A DNA stretch of 64,000 nucleotides. Source: Ascarosepion bandense (lineage: Eukaryota > Mollusca > Cephalopoda > Sepiida > Sepiidae). Positions 44,646-54,169 of the stretch are shown piece by piece. Each line of letters begins with the position of its first letter. Position 1 is the stretch's first letter. The position numbers and the translations under genes were made by a program. The DNA is taken from NCBI GenBank assembly GCA_037127315.1, contig JBBBDQ010000310.1, positions 5,440,001-5,504,000 on the forward strand. The letters run 5' to 3'. The notes below the pieces were generated by a model. That model did not search any database and was not told where the DNA came from. It saw only the letters and a list, made by a program, of their open reading frames with translations.

Positions 44646-44959
44646 TTTTATATTTACTTGTGTTTATGCGTATATTCGCAGTTTGTTAAATGGTTTATTA
44701 TTTTCTAATTTCCTTATTTAATTATTTAGATTTTTAGATGTCTTTATTTTTTTATGAGGTCGGTTATCTTATTTGTTTAGTTTAAAGAATTTGTATAAAT
44801 TATGTTACACGACCTGGGCCGTATCGTAAAAAATGACGGTAAAATATTTATACCGATATGTCATCTAAAATGACGGCAGCATATATATTGATGTACCTAC
44901 TATTGATTATCATATATTAAGACTTAAGAAAAAACAGACAAAACTATAATTCAAACATC

Positions 44960-45960
44960 TATGGGTAGCAAGATGCATGCAGAGACATTGGGCTGACCAT
45001 TAGCTTTGAAAAAAAAAACCCCAAAAAACAAAATAACTACAAAATAAAAAAAACAAAAAACAAACAAAAAAACAAAAAACAAAACAAAACAAAAAAATAG
45101 CAACAAGCGTCCCGGGTCAAGGTACCGCAGGTCATCAGCATCAATGACTATGAGCTGGGTGTGTGGTCCATCAGTTTAGCTACATTGGCTCTACCATCAC
45201 TGGCAACCTCTCCCTGGACATAGAACTCGACAAGAGCATTGGAAAGGCGGCCACCACCCTTGCGCGCCTCACAACACGTGTTTGGACAAAATCCAAGCTG
45301 ACAGTGAAGACAAAGATGGCAGTGTACAACGCCTGTATCATCATTACACCGCTATACGGCAATGAGACAAAGACCACGTACTCCAGGCAAGAGAGACGTC
45401 TGAACACCTTCCACGTGAGAAGTATCCGACGTATATTGGGAACCTCATGGCAAGACAAGGTGCCCAACACTGAGGTCCTGTCTCGCGCGGGTGTGCCTAC
45501 TATATTCAGACTCCTTAAACAGCGCAGACTCCGCTGGCTAGGTCATGCCCACCGTTTACCAGATGGTCGCATTTCAAAAGGCTTCCTGTATGGAGAACTG
45601 GCCTCTGGAAGAAGACCCACAAGGCGGCCACAGCTGCGGTATCGTGACATAGAACGCGATATGAAAGCTGTGGGCACCAACATGTAGCAGTCAACCTGAC
45701 CAAGTGGAGAGGAACCCTGGCCTAACAACTCAAAGGAGGAGCAACTGAGACAAGTCGCCATAGAGAGGCAGGTTCTCAGAAAGCAAAATGACAGCTCTGA
45801 CAGATCAGAAACAAGACATAAATGCAGGCTCTGCAACAAAAACTGTCACCGCCGCATCGGCTTCTATAGTCACAGACGCCGATGCTCCAGCCAAGCAGAC
45901 AACTAGGATGCTACCCATGGTCAGCCCTAACCGGCAGAGGGCTACAACTACTACTACTAT
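44960..45960 (+). pseudogene. LINE RT C-terminus with zinc finger; coding sequence interrupted by an A-rich array
   Basis: ACRDIGLTISFE (44.98 kb) is interrupted by an A/C simple array (45,009-45,108). It resumes with QVISINDYELGV and, after a frame change, a 174-codon frame at 45,163-45,687. That frame reads SYIGSTITGNLSLDIELDK, GKAATTLARLT, ERRLNTFHVRSIRRILG, RRLRWLGHAHRLPDGRI and RDIERDMKAVGTNM. A stop at 45,685 replaces what should be further coding. The frame continues to 45,906 with a C2HC finger, C-x2-C-x12-H-x3-C, at 45,823-45,885. The family is an AP-endonuclease LINE distinct from the GAA-tailed one. Dead. Confidence 0.85.
45009..45108. repeat. A-rich (AAAAAC)n-like array inside the LINE
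   Basis: About 100 bp of A runs separated by single C. LINE code on either side belongs together, so the array expanded or inserted after the LINE arrived. Confidence 0.8.
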
Positions 45961-46047
45961 TGAGTATCTTACATTAAGACATAAGAAAAACAAAAACAAA
46001 AACAAAAACAAAAAACAAAAATAATTCAAACCTCTGAGCGTAACAAT

Positions 46048-46066
46048 ATATATATATATATATATA
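46048..46066. repeat. (TA)n microsatellite
   Basis: Short TA run beside a Penelope-like 3' region. Confidence 0.9.
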
Positions 46067-46075
46067 AAACTTTTT

Positions 46076-46178
46076 TCATTTCAATTTCTGGGTCTTTTCC
46101 ATATCTTAATTTCAATTTTCACGCGTGGCTAGCCATGTGGGGAAAATGAAATTAAAATATGGAAAAGACCCAGACATA
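46076..46178. repeat. Imperfect ~37-bp hairpin at the 5' edge of family G copy 2
   Basis: ATTTCTGGGTCTTTTCCATA through AATTTTC (46,085-46,121) is the reverse complement of 46,142-46,178, with about four mismatches and a 20-nt loop. Part of a Penelope-like coding segment is therefore present in inverted orientation next to itself. Confidence 0.65.
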
Positions 46179-46545
46179 ACTTGGAGTAAAGTGAAAACAG
46201 CCAAGCCTTAAAACGGTGCGAAAATATGTGACTCTGCCAGGAAGAAAAGTTATCAATTATGTTATTCACAGACAAAAATGGATTACTGAATGAAAAAAAA
46301 AAACAGACATTGCCACTAAATGTAACCATACCATAAAATACCTATTAGGATCATACAACCATGGATGAAAATGTTATAACTTCTAATTTTGAAAATTTCG
46401 TGTTCATTAAAAAAGTCCCCTTTACGTGAACGTTCTTACAAAAGGGTAAAATCAGTTATTGTACATCGCCTGCAGACACCAGATCGTAGAAACCTGGGTT
46501 GCGTAATAACTCGTTTACAAATGGAAAACATTAAAAAGTTCTACA
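46136..46545 (+). pseudogene. Penelope-like element 3' coding relic and hammerhead-bearing tail (family G copy 2)
   Basis: Frames read GKDPDITWSKVKTAKP, NGAKICDS, then in another frame TDIATKCNHTIKYLL. This is the order of residues after the GIY-YIG nuclease in Penelope-like proteins: an ITWxIVK stretch, a Cys pair, then CRHxxKFLL. Stops throughout. The hammerhead-like segment follows at 46,462-46,505 in the same orientation. Assignment is by pattern recognition, not alignment. Confidence 0.5.
46462..46505 (+). ncRNA. Hammerhead-like motif, family G copy 2 (core mutated)
   Basis: TCGC, then CTGCAGA (CUGANGA with one core change), a stem II segment CACCAGATCGTA, GAAAC, then CTGGGTT and GCGTA. 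CGC/GCG can pair as stem I. Likely inactive. Copy 1 at 30.02 kb keeps CTGAAGA. Confidence 0.45.
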
Positions 46546-46590
46546 ATACTGTGTAATGGTACAGAAGTATTAGGAGGAGTTGAACAATTA

Positions 46591-46654
46591 TTAAGTAAAT
46601 CATCGATCTTTATATTCTGTTGAGGTCGAATATAAAGCTCGATGATTTACTTAA
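46591..46654. repeat. Near-perfect 27-bp hairpin with 10-nt loop
   Basis: Arms 46,591-46,617 and 46,628-46,654 pair with one mismatch (TTAAGTAAATCATCGA...). It borders a short AAT/TA microsatellite. Confidence 0.85.
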
Positions 46655-46682
46655 TAATAATAATAATATATATATATATATG

Positions 46683-46942
46683 CAACGTTCTTTCGTTGAT
46701 AGAGAGGATAGGATGTACATATATATTCTTCAGTCCTCCATGACATTATTATTGCAAAACAATAAAATAATAAGGCAGTGTTAAGAGCAAACACGTGGCA
46801 ACAGCTTTCAGAACTAGAGTAAAGTTTAATAACTGGTAGTAAAAAGAATGAACTGAGCCGGCGCGGCCTTGCTATTGTCTCTCTAATGAACTGAGCCGCT
46901 GGATTTGTCTCGCCTATTGTCTTCCTCGCTATGAGCATGACA

Positions 46943-46944
<2 letters not shown>
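46683..46944 (-). repeat. Repeat family D, copy 2, bounded by (TA)n on both sides
   Basis: Reverse complement of the family D word order: AGCATGACAGG at the right end, GAACTGAGCC, AACTGGTAGTAAAAAGAATG, AACACGTGGCAACAGCTTTC. Contains an internal near-duplication (AATGAACTGAGCCG at 46,849 and 46,886) also implied in the 59-kb copy. Confidence 0.75.

Positions 46945-46979
<35 letters not shown>
46945..46979. repeat. (TA)n microsatellite
   Basis: TA run at the edge of family D copy 2. Confidence 0.95.
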
Positions 46980-46981
<2 letters not shown>

Positions 46982-47089
46982 AATAAATAACTAAATAGAG
47001 AGGACTATCGCTCACTCAGCAGCCGGCAGGTTTATACAACAGAATCTTAATATCTATATGTACAATTGACCAGCATATATAAATAGTCG

Positions 47090-47092
<3 letters not shown>

Positions 47093-47149
<57 letters not shown>

Positions 47150-47167
47150 TATATATATATATATATA
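47093..47167. repeat. (CA)n(TA)n microsatellite
   Basis: CA run passing via TGTA into TA. Confidence 0.95.
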
Positions 47168-47440
47168 AGGTCTTTTTTATCCGTTATTATTTCTTATTAC
47201 TAAGTATATTATGTTTAGTAGGTAGACGTGTTTATGTTTACATATCTGATCTTTAATACCGAAAGTAATACTTTGTCAAACAGTCTCTCGAGGGAATGCT
47301 TACACGACCACATCAATCTTAACCTCTTGAAGCCTAGAGTCAACCGATAGCTATCATATATATCTTCATAAGAAATACTTTCTATACCTCCCTTACGCCC
47401 TTGCCTTTATAGCAAATCTCGAATGGCTTTTTAGATTTGT

Positions 47441-47771
47441 ACTGGGTGAACTGGATGTGCGTTGTGGTGCATTGGATATCGGCTCGTAACGAGATATCGG
47501 GAAGCCGAGTTCGAATTCCATCTGAATTCATTGCATTCACTTACGCGCAAATACCCATGGGAAAGGTATAAATCCGTCTATTCCTTCCAGTTATGGGACA
47601 AATAACAGGACAGATTGGGTTCTATAGCCTTGGTCGGCAACCAGTCTACCGCAGAAAGCAATGGCAACCTAATGCGGTATAATCTTCTGCCCAGTCAGTC
47701 ATGTCTCTTTCGAGACATGATCGCCCACGCATGTATCACGTATGGCACTTAACTGACTGACTGGGTGAACT
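47441..47771 (+). mobile_element. Complete tRNA-derived SINE (family C) with perfect 12-bp target-site duplication
   Basis: ACTGGGTGAACT is found at 47,441-47,452 and again at 47,760-47,771, bracketing 307 bp. The head carries TTGTGGTGCATTGGATATCG (A-box-like) and CCGAGTTCGAATTCC (B-box-like). The body holds CATTCACTTACGCGC, AATACCCATGGGAAAGG, AGATTGGGTTCTATAGCC and CAGTCTACCGCAGAAAG. The 3' part is CAGTCAGTCATGTCTC, CGAGACATGATCGCCCACGC and CTTAACTGACTGACTG. The intact duplication shows a fairly recent insertion and fixes the family's ends. Confidence 0.9.
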
Positions 47772-47773
<2 letters not shown>

Positions 47774-47830
<57 letters not shown>

Positions 47831-47850
47831 ACATATATATATATATATAT
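47774..47850. repeat. (CA)n(TA)n microsatellite
   Basis: CA run, brief interruption, then TA run. Confidence 0.95.
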
Positions 47851-47859
47851 GAAAGTAAA

Positions 47860-50655
47860 AAAAATCAACCGTGATGGAGAAGTTCTACTAAAGAAGAATG
47901 TGCTCCCTGAAATGAATAAACTTTATATCGCTTATTTTCGTCTGGAAAACGACTCCTGTAACTGATGCCTGGTCTTTCACTGGCAGTATTCAGGAACTTA
48001 ATATACGCTTACCTTTCAGCAACTTATACACCATTTTCAGGAAGACATGCACATAGTTTACAATAGCATAAACAAAATTCTTTAAAAAGGCTAATTGATT
48101 AGTTGAAAGTGGTTGGAACAAACAACCGTTTGGACAATTTTTACAGACATTTATTGTAAGTCTTTTTTTTAAAAAATAAAACATGTATTGGAGAGGAATT
48201 GCAGAGCAAATATATAAAACCCCAAGAAAAGGCTGAGGGACTCAAATCTAAAATCATGATATCTTTTGCCTTGTGTTTGTTCTCGTTTATGCTGTATCTT
48301 GTCAATTTGTTAGGTACTTTGTGTTTCGTAAATTTTTGTTTACGTATGTGTCTCTGCTTTTTCTTTCTTCTTTTTTCTATGTTATTTTTATTTATTTATT
48401 TTTTTGGCAAGCTTGATAATAACGGAGTTGGTTTTGGGTGCTTTTTCGTTGTCGATTACTTAGTTTATTCTCTGTTTATGTATGAATATATGCATGTAGG
48501 ATTGTATGTATACAAAGAAAAGAAAGTTGTAAAGACTAAGTAAAATCAAATGAAAAAAAGAAAAGGATCAAAATATTTGAGAAGTAAGAAATCCAATGAG
48601 TTCATAATTATTCGGCTTGTAAAGTTTGAGTGAATTAGCAAAACAATGCAGTTAAATGGATGACGCATTTAACATAATTTGTTTCAGCTTGTCATTTTCA
48701 GTTTCGAAAAAGCATTCCTTAACAAAAGTGAATAAACATTAAGTATAACGCTCAGGAGAACAAAGACACAATGCGCAATTTTACACTTCATTTTGCTGTT
48801 ATTTTATTGGAATGATTGTTACAAAAACTGCAGTCGAATCCAGCCATTATAAATCAGACTCAAATTTGGCCAACATATACGCATGTGAGTTACTCGACAT
48901 TAAACTGTCTCACACCCTGGCGCGGTGAGGCGCTCGAGAAATACTGGAAAATGTTTAAAATACATTTCTAATTAGAAGCCTAAACCAAATTTATATATAA
49001 AAAAAAGTCTTTGGAAAGAAGAAATAAGTTGGTGATCAGTAACTTTGAGAAGTAAACTTTAAATTATTAAAGTTTCTGATGCATACGGTTTAAATTTTGT
49101 TTTCAACAAATTTATAGATATTACTTTATAGAAAATTGTAAAGTTTATATTTGCAAAATAAAGCAAGGTAAAAAATATTATTCCTCTCTAATAAGTGAAG
49201 TGAAAGAAAAATATCTTTTATTTTGTCCACTGTCTTACACGCGTTCAATTTCAAATTAAATTTAAAGACTATTTCTTTATTTATTACTGTTTAGCCAACA
49301 AATTAATTGGCAGTTTTATGGAATTAGATTATTTTCAATCATATAAATATGTCAGTAAATGATTAGCCACATCATTTTTTAGAGTAATAATGCATTTTAT
49401 GATAGGTGCCATAACTCACAGTTTAAGTTTTGTAATAAGGACTTGTTTGGTGATATAACCATGTTACTGGAAGACAGTAATATGACAAACGTAAAAGCAA
49501 ACTTCTTCAGACATTATCTAAAAACCATCTGCTATTTTGAAAAGCATATTACGGTGGATTTCAACATTTAATGTTAGCTATTTCAGCTTTAATTCATAAT
49601 TAGAATATAATATAGGCTGAAAAGGTAGCTCACTAACATTTGAAAAGAAGAGTCCCAATGAAAAAAAATAATGTAATGAATGACCGAAACAGATTTAAAT
49701 AATTTGAAAACAAAGATAAAACGTATGAATAGAAATGTAGAGCCATAAACAAATAATCTGACCAACAAAAATAAGCAATCATATAAGAAAATAAATAAGC
49801 AAGAAAAAAGGTAAATGCAACCATAAAATTTCAGTCATTTGTGGAGGATTTTAAATTTTAGAAAATGTCCATACTTTACCTAAAGTTGTCAGAAAAACCA
49901 GGAGAATAATTCCAGAGTTGAAAAATTAATGCTTTAACTTACAATTATAATATATACATAGCAAGGCCAACGAGTACAGTATAAATTATGAAAGAAATGT
50001 AAACCCTTCTTTCAAAGTAATTATTGCTTCATTGTTGTAATTGTCTTGTACCACATTGTCTAATGACAATTGAATTTGTGTTGTCGCTATACTGCATTAT
50101 GAAGCAAAACTGTTTCAAATACCACTGATTCATTCATTTAAGTCGTTGTTTATTTCTATTTCAAGGCATGTTCTCGAAATAACCATATCAGTAATAGCCT
50201 TTCTGCAAACTTTTAAAAATCTAAATTTTTAAATAAAAGGAAAGGTAAAAAATTAATAAAAAAAAGCATATAATAACTTTATTTTTATTAACCTCCCCTT
50301 TTTTCAGTTCGGGTTTAAACGCCATATTGTTTCGACAATTTCTCTACTTTCTTGTTTGCTATTGTTTTATTTGGCAGATAAATATATTTCAGATGCATGA
50401 ACAGTTATCCAGGATGAATAGAGGAATAGTTTGAATATCAGCAAGGTTTATGTTTCCTATCACCAACACCAACAAAAAAGGCATAATTATGGTCTTCTCT
50501 GCTCTTGCTTCCATCGATCCCCAGAGATTTTGACGTGATGGTTGATAGAGAAGAGAAGGGGTGAGTGATCATTTAAGAAAACCATTCTTTATCTGTCTAG
50601 GTAACAGTAGCAGCTACTATTTTAATAGTATAGACATTGTTATCAGTGATTTGGA
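47860..50655. other. Non-coding AT-rich stretch
   Basis: No recognised element. The 114-codon frame at 48.2 kb is Phe/Leu/Val-rich without a signal or family pattern and is probably chance. Confidence 0.45.
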
Positions 50656-50661
50656 AATATA

Positions 50662-51352
50662 GATTGAGTTTCTCTTATCCGAAATTTTTTGGACTGGAAA
50701 TGCTTCGGTTTTTAGACGTTTTCCGGAATTTAGAATACAGGATATTTAATTTGTATATAGTACATTTAAAATGAAGCAGCCTTGGAATGAAACCCAAGCA
50801 TAAACACGATATCCCTTTATATTTCAGAACACGGCTTATACATATAACCTGACGGTAGTTTTATATAATACTTAATAAATTTAGTGTACGCATAAATACA
50901 GGTAATGACACTATTCACACTGATTTTTAAGTGATAAAATTCAGATTTCATGTTAAGATCATATTTTTTACTGTCTGTAAATGTACAAAAAACATGATTA
51001 CTACTTAAAAAATATATGGTGATTTTCTAAGTTTGAGGACTTTTATATATGGATGTAGGACTTTTTGACATTTTGAGTAATATCTTTACAGAACACGAAA
51101 CATCTGGTAAAAAAACCACCAACGAAGATGTTACTGTGACGATCGCAAAAAAAAATAAAAAAATAGCGCTATGTCGCTGGGCTAGAGAACCTTCACCCAG
51201 GGCAGCTGACTTCCTTTAGAAGAGCTGCACATTACCTAGAAACCTTTCCAGTGCTTACTGAATTCTACCAATTGTGGTAAGTCATGACAGCTACTGAAAA
51301 ATTTTGGATTTTGGAGGTTTTAAGAAATTTTGAACAAAGGATAGTTAACCTG
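50662..51352. mobile_element. Non-autonomous Tigger/pogo-like DNA element
   Basis: The left end reads GATTGAGTTTCTCTTATCCG after TA (50,660). The right end reads AAAGGATAGTTAACCTG before TA (51,353). The ends are imperfect inverted repeats with TATCC/GGATA. The interior left part (CCAAGCATAAACACGATATC, GCTTATACATATAACCTGAC) closely recalls, from memory, mammalian Tigger-type repeats whose ends read TTGAGTATCCCTTATCC. No transposase frame remains. Confidence 0.5.
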
Positions 51353-51359
51353 TAACAAT

Positions 51360-52115
51360 AGTTTTGCTATAAGCATCATTTTCCAAATAAACATGTCGCT
51401 TTAATTGTTCAACAATTAATCACTCGTTTTTTCTTAAACAACAAAACCTATAAAAGTAAAGTCTATATTAAAAATTATATAAAGCGATAAATAGATTGTG
51501 TCCTAGTCTGACAATGTTTATCGTTATCCAGAAGCATGTTAACGATGTCTTCCAGGAACTTTCTGGTAACATTTACTTGCCTAACTTACGAAGACTAAAA
51601 CTACATGAACGTATTTGGTTACTTCAATATTTGTGATTAATCGAGTTTTGAAAATGCTTTGCAGAATTATAAGAATTATATAGATTGCACAGATGAACTG
51701 AGACTGGTTTAATGTTTTGGGTATAACATGTAAAGTGCAACCAGTGGTGAAACCCTAAATTTACTATTTGTAGTCTTGGGGAATGTGGAGTTGCCCCCTT
51801 AATAGCCATTACTCTAAAGCTCTACTTCTGTTCAAATGACCAGAGATGATTGTTAATCGAACGATAAGTGAACTTACTGCTAAATATTTTATTGTATTAT
51901 CACGTAAATATAAAATAGATCAATTTAAATATCGCAATCCCGCCCAGTTTAGTTTTAATGTTTTGTAGGTGAAAAATTTCAGTTTGTGAAGAACAAGAGA
52001 TATATTGAAATATCTTTCTCGTCGTTCCACGAAATAGATAAATATTAGAAGCAAACTATTAGTGCTTCAATGTTAAAATATTCTCATCATGACTCACTTC
52101 CCAAAATAAGATTCA
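51360..52115. other. Non-coding AT-rich stretch
   Basis: Nothing recognised. Confidence 0.5.
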
Positions 52116-52117
52116 AC

Positions 52118-52251
52118 AGTCATAAATATATATATATATAACATAAGAAAACATTCCCCCCAAAAAATGTGTTTGGTTCTATTTTGGAGAAGTAGAGAAG
52201 GGCAATAAATCTTCATCCCCCCTCTCTCTCTCAAATATATATATATATATT
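52118..52251. repeat. Small (TA)n and (TC)n tracts
   Basis: TA at 52,125-52,140; TC then TA at 52,220-52,250. Confidence 0.85.
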
Positions 52252-52708
52252 AATAGAATCAGCTATGAATACTGTAGTAATGATTATAGAAAGAACAGTT
52301 TTTTCATGCTTTAACACGTGCATGACCATGACATTACAACATAAAAAAAATCAATTTTGGATAATTTTTACGTTCTAATGAACGCTAAGCAATTCGTCAA
52401 CCGTTATATTTAAAGCAAGAAGAAAATTTACTGTAATTTTTAGCAACAAAGTTGTGCGATTATTTTTTTGTTACCACAACTCATACCCCTGAATATGATC
52501 ACGGGAGGAAATTGAAAGTACTTGAGAACGTCGAGAAATGAAAAATAAAATCATCTGTCTACGTTACGGCTCATTTCTTACATCTTTCAGTTATAATACG
52601 CGAAAGATTATCCGTGAGTATGAACGGATTTTATTAAAAAGTAAGCAAACACAATGTTTGCAATTTATTTAATGTGACATTTTTAAAAGAAGATTTGCTG
52701 ACTAAATA
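52250..52708 (+). repeat. Repeat family E, copy 1 (unclassified, ~450 bp)
   Basis: Matches 58,566-58,986 nearly throughout. Shared words include AGAAAGAACAGTTTTTTCAT, TTTAACACGTGCATGACCA, ACGTTCTAATGAACGCTA, AAATAAAATCATCTGTC and GCGAAAGATTATCCGTGA, and the end reads GACACAATGTTTGC/AACACAATGTTTGC. About 85% identity by eye. No coding potential. Confidence 0.85.
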
Positions 52709-52713
52709 CAGAA

Positions 52714-52716
<3 letters not shown>

Positions 52717-52757
<41 letters not shown>

Positions 52758-52780
52758 TGTGTGTGTGTGTGTGTGTGTGT
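52717..52780. repeat. (CA)n(GT)n self-complementary microsatellite
   Basis: About 38 bp of CA followed directly by 26 bp of GT around an ACGT centre, so at least 26 bp each side can pair perfectly. Confidence 0.95.
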
Positions 52781-52960
52781 AATTATTCTACTCTTGTCGC
52801 TAAACGGGAAAGACCTTTTTTAGAATTTCGTATAGAGAGACAAAGGTAATGAGCCACAAATACAAACCCACGATCAAATAAAGGATGAAAATGAATGAAA
52901 AGCATATTTATTGATAATTAATATTAGACTAATAAAGGAAACTCACTTTTTATGATAATG

Positions 52961-52961
<1 letters not shown>

Positions 52962-53045
<84 letters not shown>
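52962..53045. repeat. (TC)n(TA)n microsatellite
   Basis: TC run then TA run, each about 40 bp. Confidence 0.95.
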
Positions 53046-53047
<2 letters not shown>

Positions 53048-53473
53048 AGGTGAAGAGGATCCAAGGTTTTATGATTTTGAGTTTCCTGGCATTTATTTAT
53101 TTATAAACAATGTTCAATACAATAAATATTACAGAGCTTAATATAATTGATACATCAAAGGTAATACGATATGAGGAGAAGCAATAAAAGAAAAAAGAAA
53201 AATAAAAAAAAGCAAAATTAGGTTAAAATTAGGTTCACACGAAAAAAGAAAGAAAAAAGTAAGTATGTAGAAACTACTGGCCAAATCTCAAAGTGAATCT
53301 TTATTCTGATTAGTTAAAAGGAACACACACATAAATTTTATGTCTTCCCACATACATAAATAGCAAACCGATGTTTGTTGTATTTTCACAACCAACATTC
53401 AACATTGCCTGCTGACGAGATTCTATCTCGAAACATAGACATTTCCGTGTCGCAATGTACATTTAATCCATAA

Positions 53474-53474
53474 T

Positions 53475-53560
<86 letters not shown>

Positions 53561-53572
53561 GAGACTGAGAGA
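53474..53572. repeat. (TA)n(GA)n(GATA)n microsatellite
   Basis: TA passes into GA with GATA units. A short tandem AGAGTATGCAATAAGGCAT repeat follows to about 53,650. Confidence 0.9.
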
Positions 53573-53589
53573 GACTGAGCGAGACAGGA

Positions 53590-53651
53590 GAAGAGAGTAT
53601 GTAATAAGGCATAGAGTATGCAATAAGGCATAGAGTATGTAATAAGGCATT
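53590..53651. repeat. Three tandem copies of a ~22-bp unit
   Basis: AGAGTATGTAATAAGGCAT occurs at 53,594, AGAGTATGCAATAAGGCAT at about 53,613, and the first form again at about 53,632. Confidence 0.85.
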
Positions 53652-53664
53652 TAATTGTGACATT

Positions 53665-53860
53665 TAAATTGATTCATGCCGACTTCGAAGTTTCTTGAGG
53701 ACACCGTTATGATGCTCTCACTCGTCAGGGCTGTTTGCTGTTAAGTTCTATCTATATCGAACACTTTATGAAAAAAAATTGCCAAAATACATTTTAGCTG
53801 TAATAACCAATGAAAAATAACAACCTTGGCGCTAAATACTATCACAATTAAACAATATAT
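53665..53860 (-). repeat. Repeat family B, copy 2 (hammerhead-bearing)
   Basis: Plus-strand words GACTTCGAAGTTTCTTGAGG, ATCGAACACTTTATG and AACAACCTTGGCGCTAAATA follow the order of the 26.4-kb copy. A short (TA)n tract follows, as it does there. Confidence 0.7.
53671..53730 (-). ncRNA. Type I hammerhead ribozyme motif, family B copy 2
   Basis: Minus strand: core CTGACGA (53,728-53,722) fits CUGANGA, since position 7 is free. Stem II is long: GTGAG pairs with CTCAA (last pair lost), and an inner GCATC/GGTGT helix follows. GAAA precedes a perfect stem III palindrome ACTTCGAAGT (53,691-53,682) and a GTC cleavage triplet. GCC/GGC can form the base of stem I. The only clear defect is A for C at the stem II closing pair. 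Confidence 0.65.
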
Positions 53861-54106
53861 ATATATATAAATCTAAACTTGTCGTTATACTCGTTTCGAA
53901 AAACCCCCGAGTACATACGCGGAAGGAAAAAATGGTAATAAAAAACAACGAGCTAAGCAACCGAACATCAGTCAAAGTACGTAGCCCAAAGAAAAAACCC
54001 GAGACGAGTAATCTAAAAGAAAAAGCGCTCAATACGCAAGTAGAGCAAACTAAGTAAATAACTAACCTAGAGAGCCAACGAACCTACCAAGGTTTCACCA
54101 AATTGG

Positions 54107-54109
<3 letters not shown>

Positions 54110-54149
<40 letters not shown>

Positions 54150-54165
54150 CGTGTGTGTGTGCGTG
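54110..54165. repeat. (TG)n microsatellite
   Basis: TG run with a few CG/TG changes at the 3' end. Confidence 0.95.
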
Positions 54166-54169
54166 ATTG

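Noticed and set aside
48199..48543. 114-codon membrane-protein-like frame
   Set aside because: Hydrophobic because of T-rich codons; no signal peptide pattern, splice context or family match that I recognise.
53474..53651. CRISPR-like array
   Set aside because: Microsatellite plus three short direct repeats without spacers; eukaryotic DNA.
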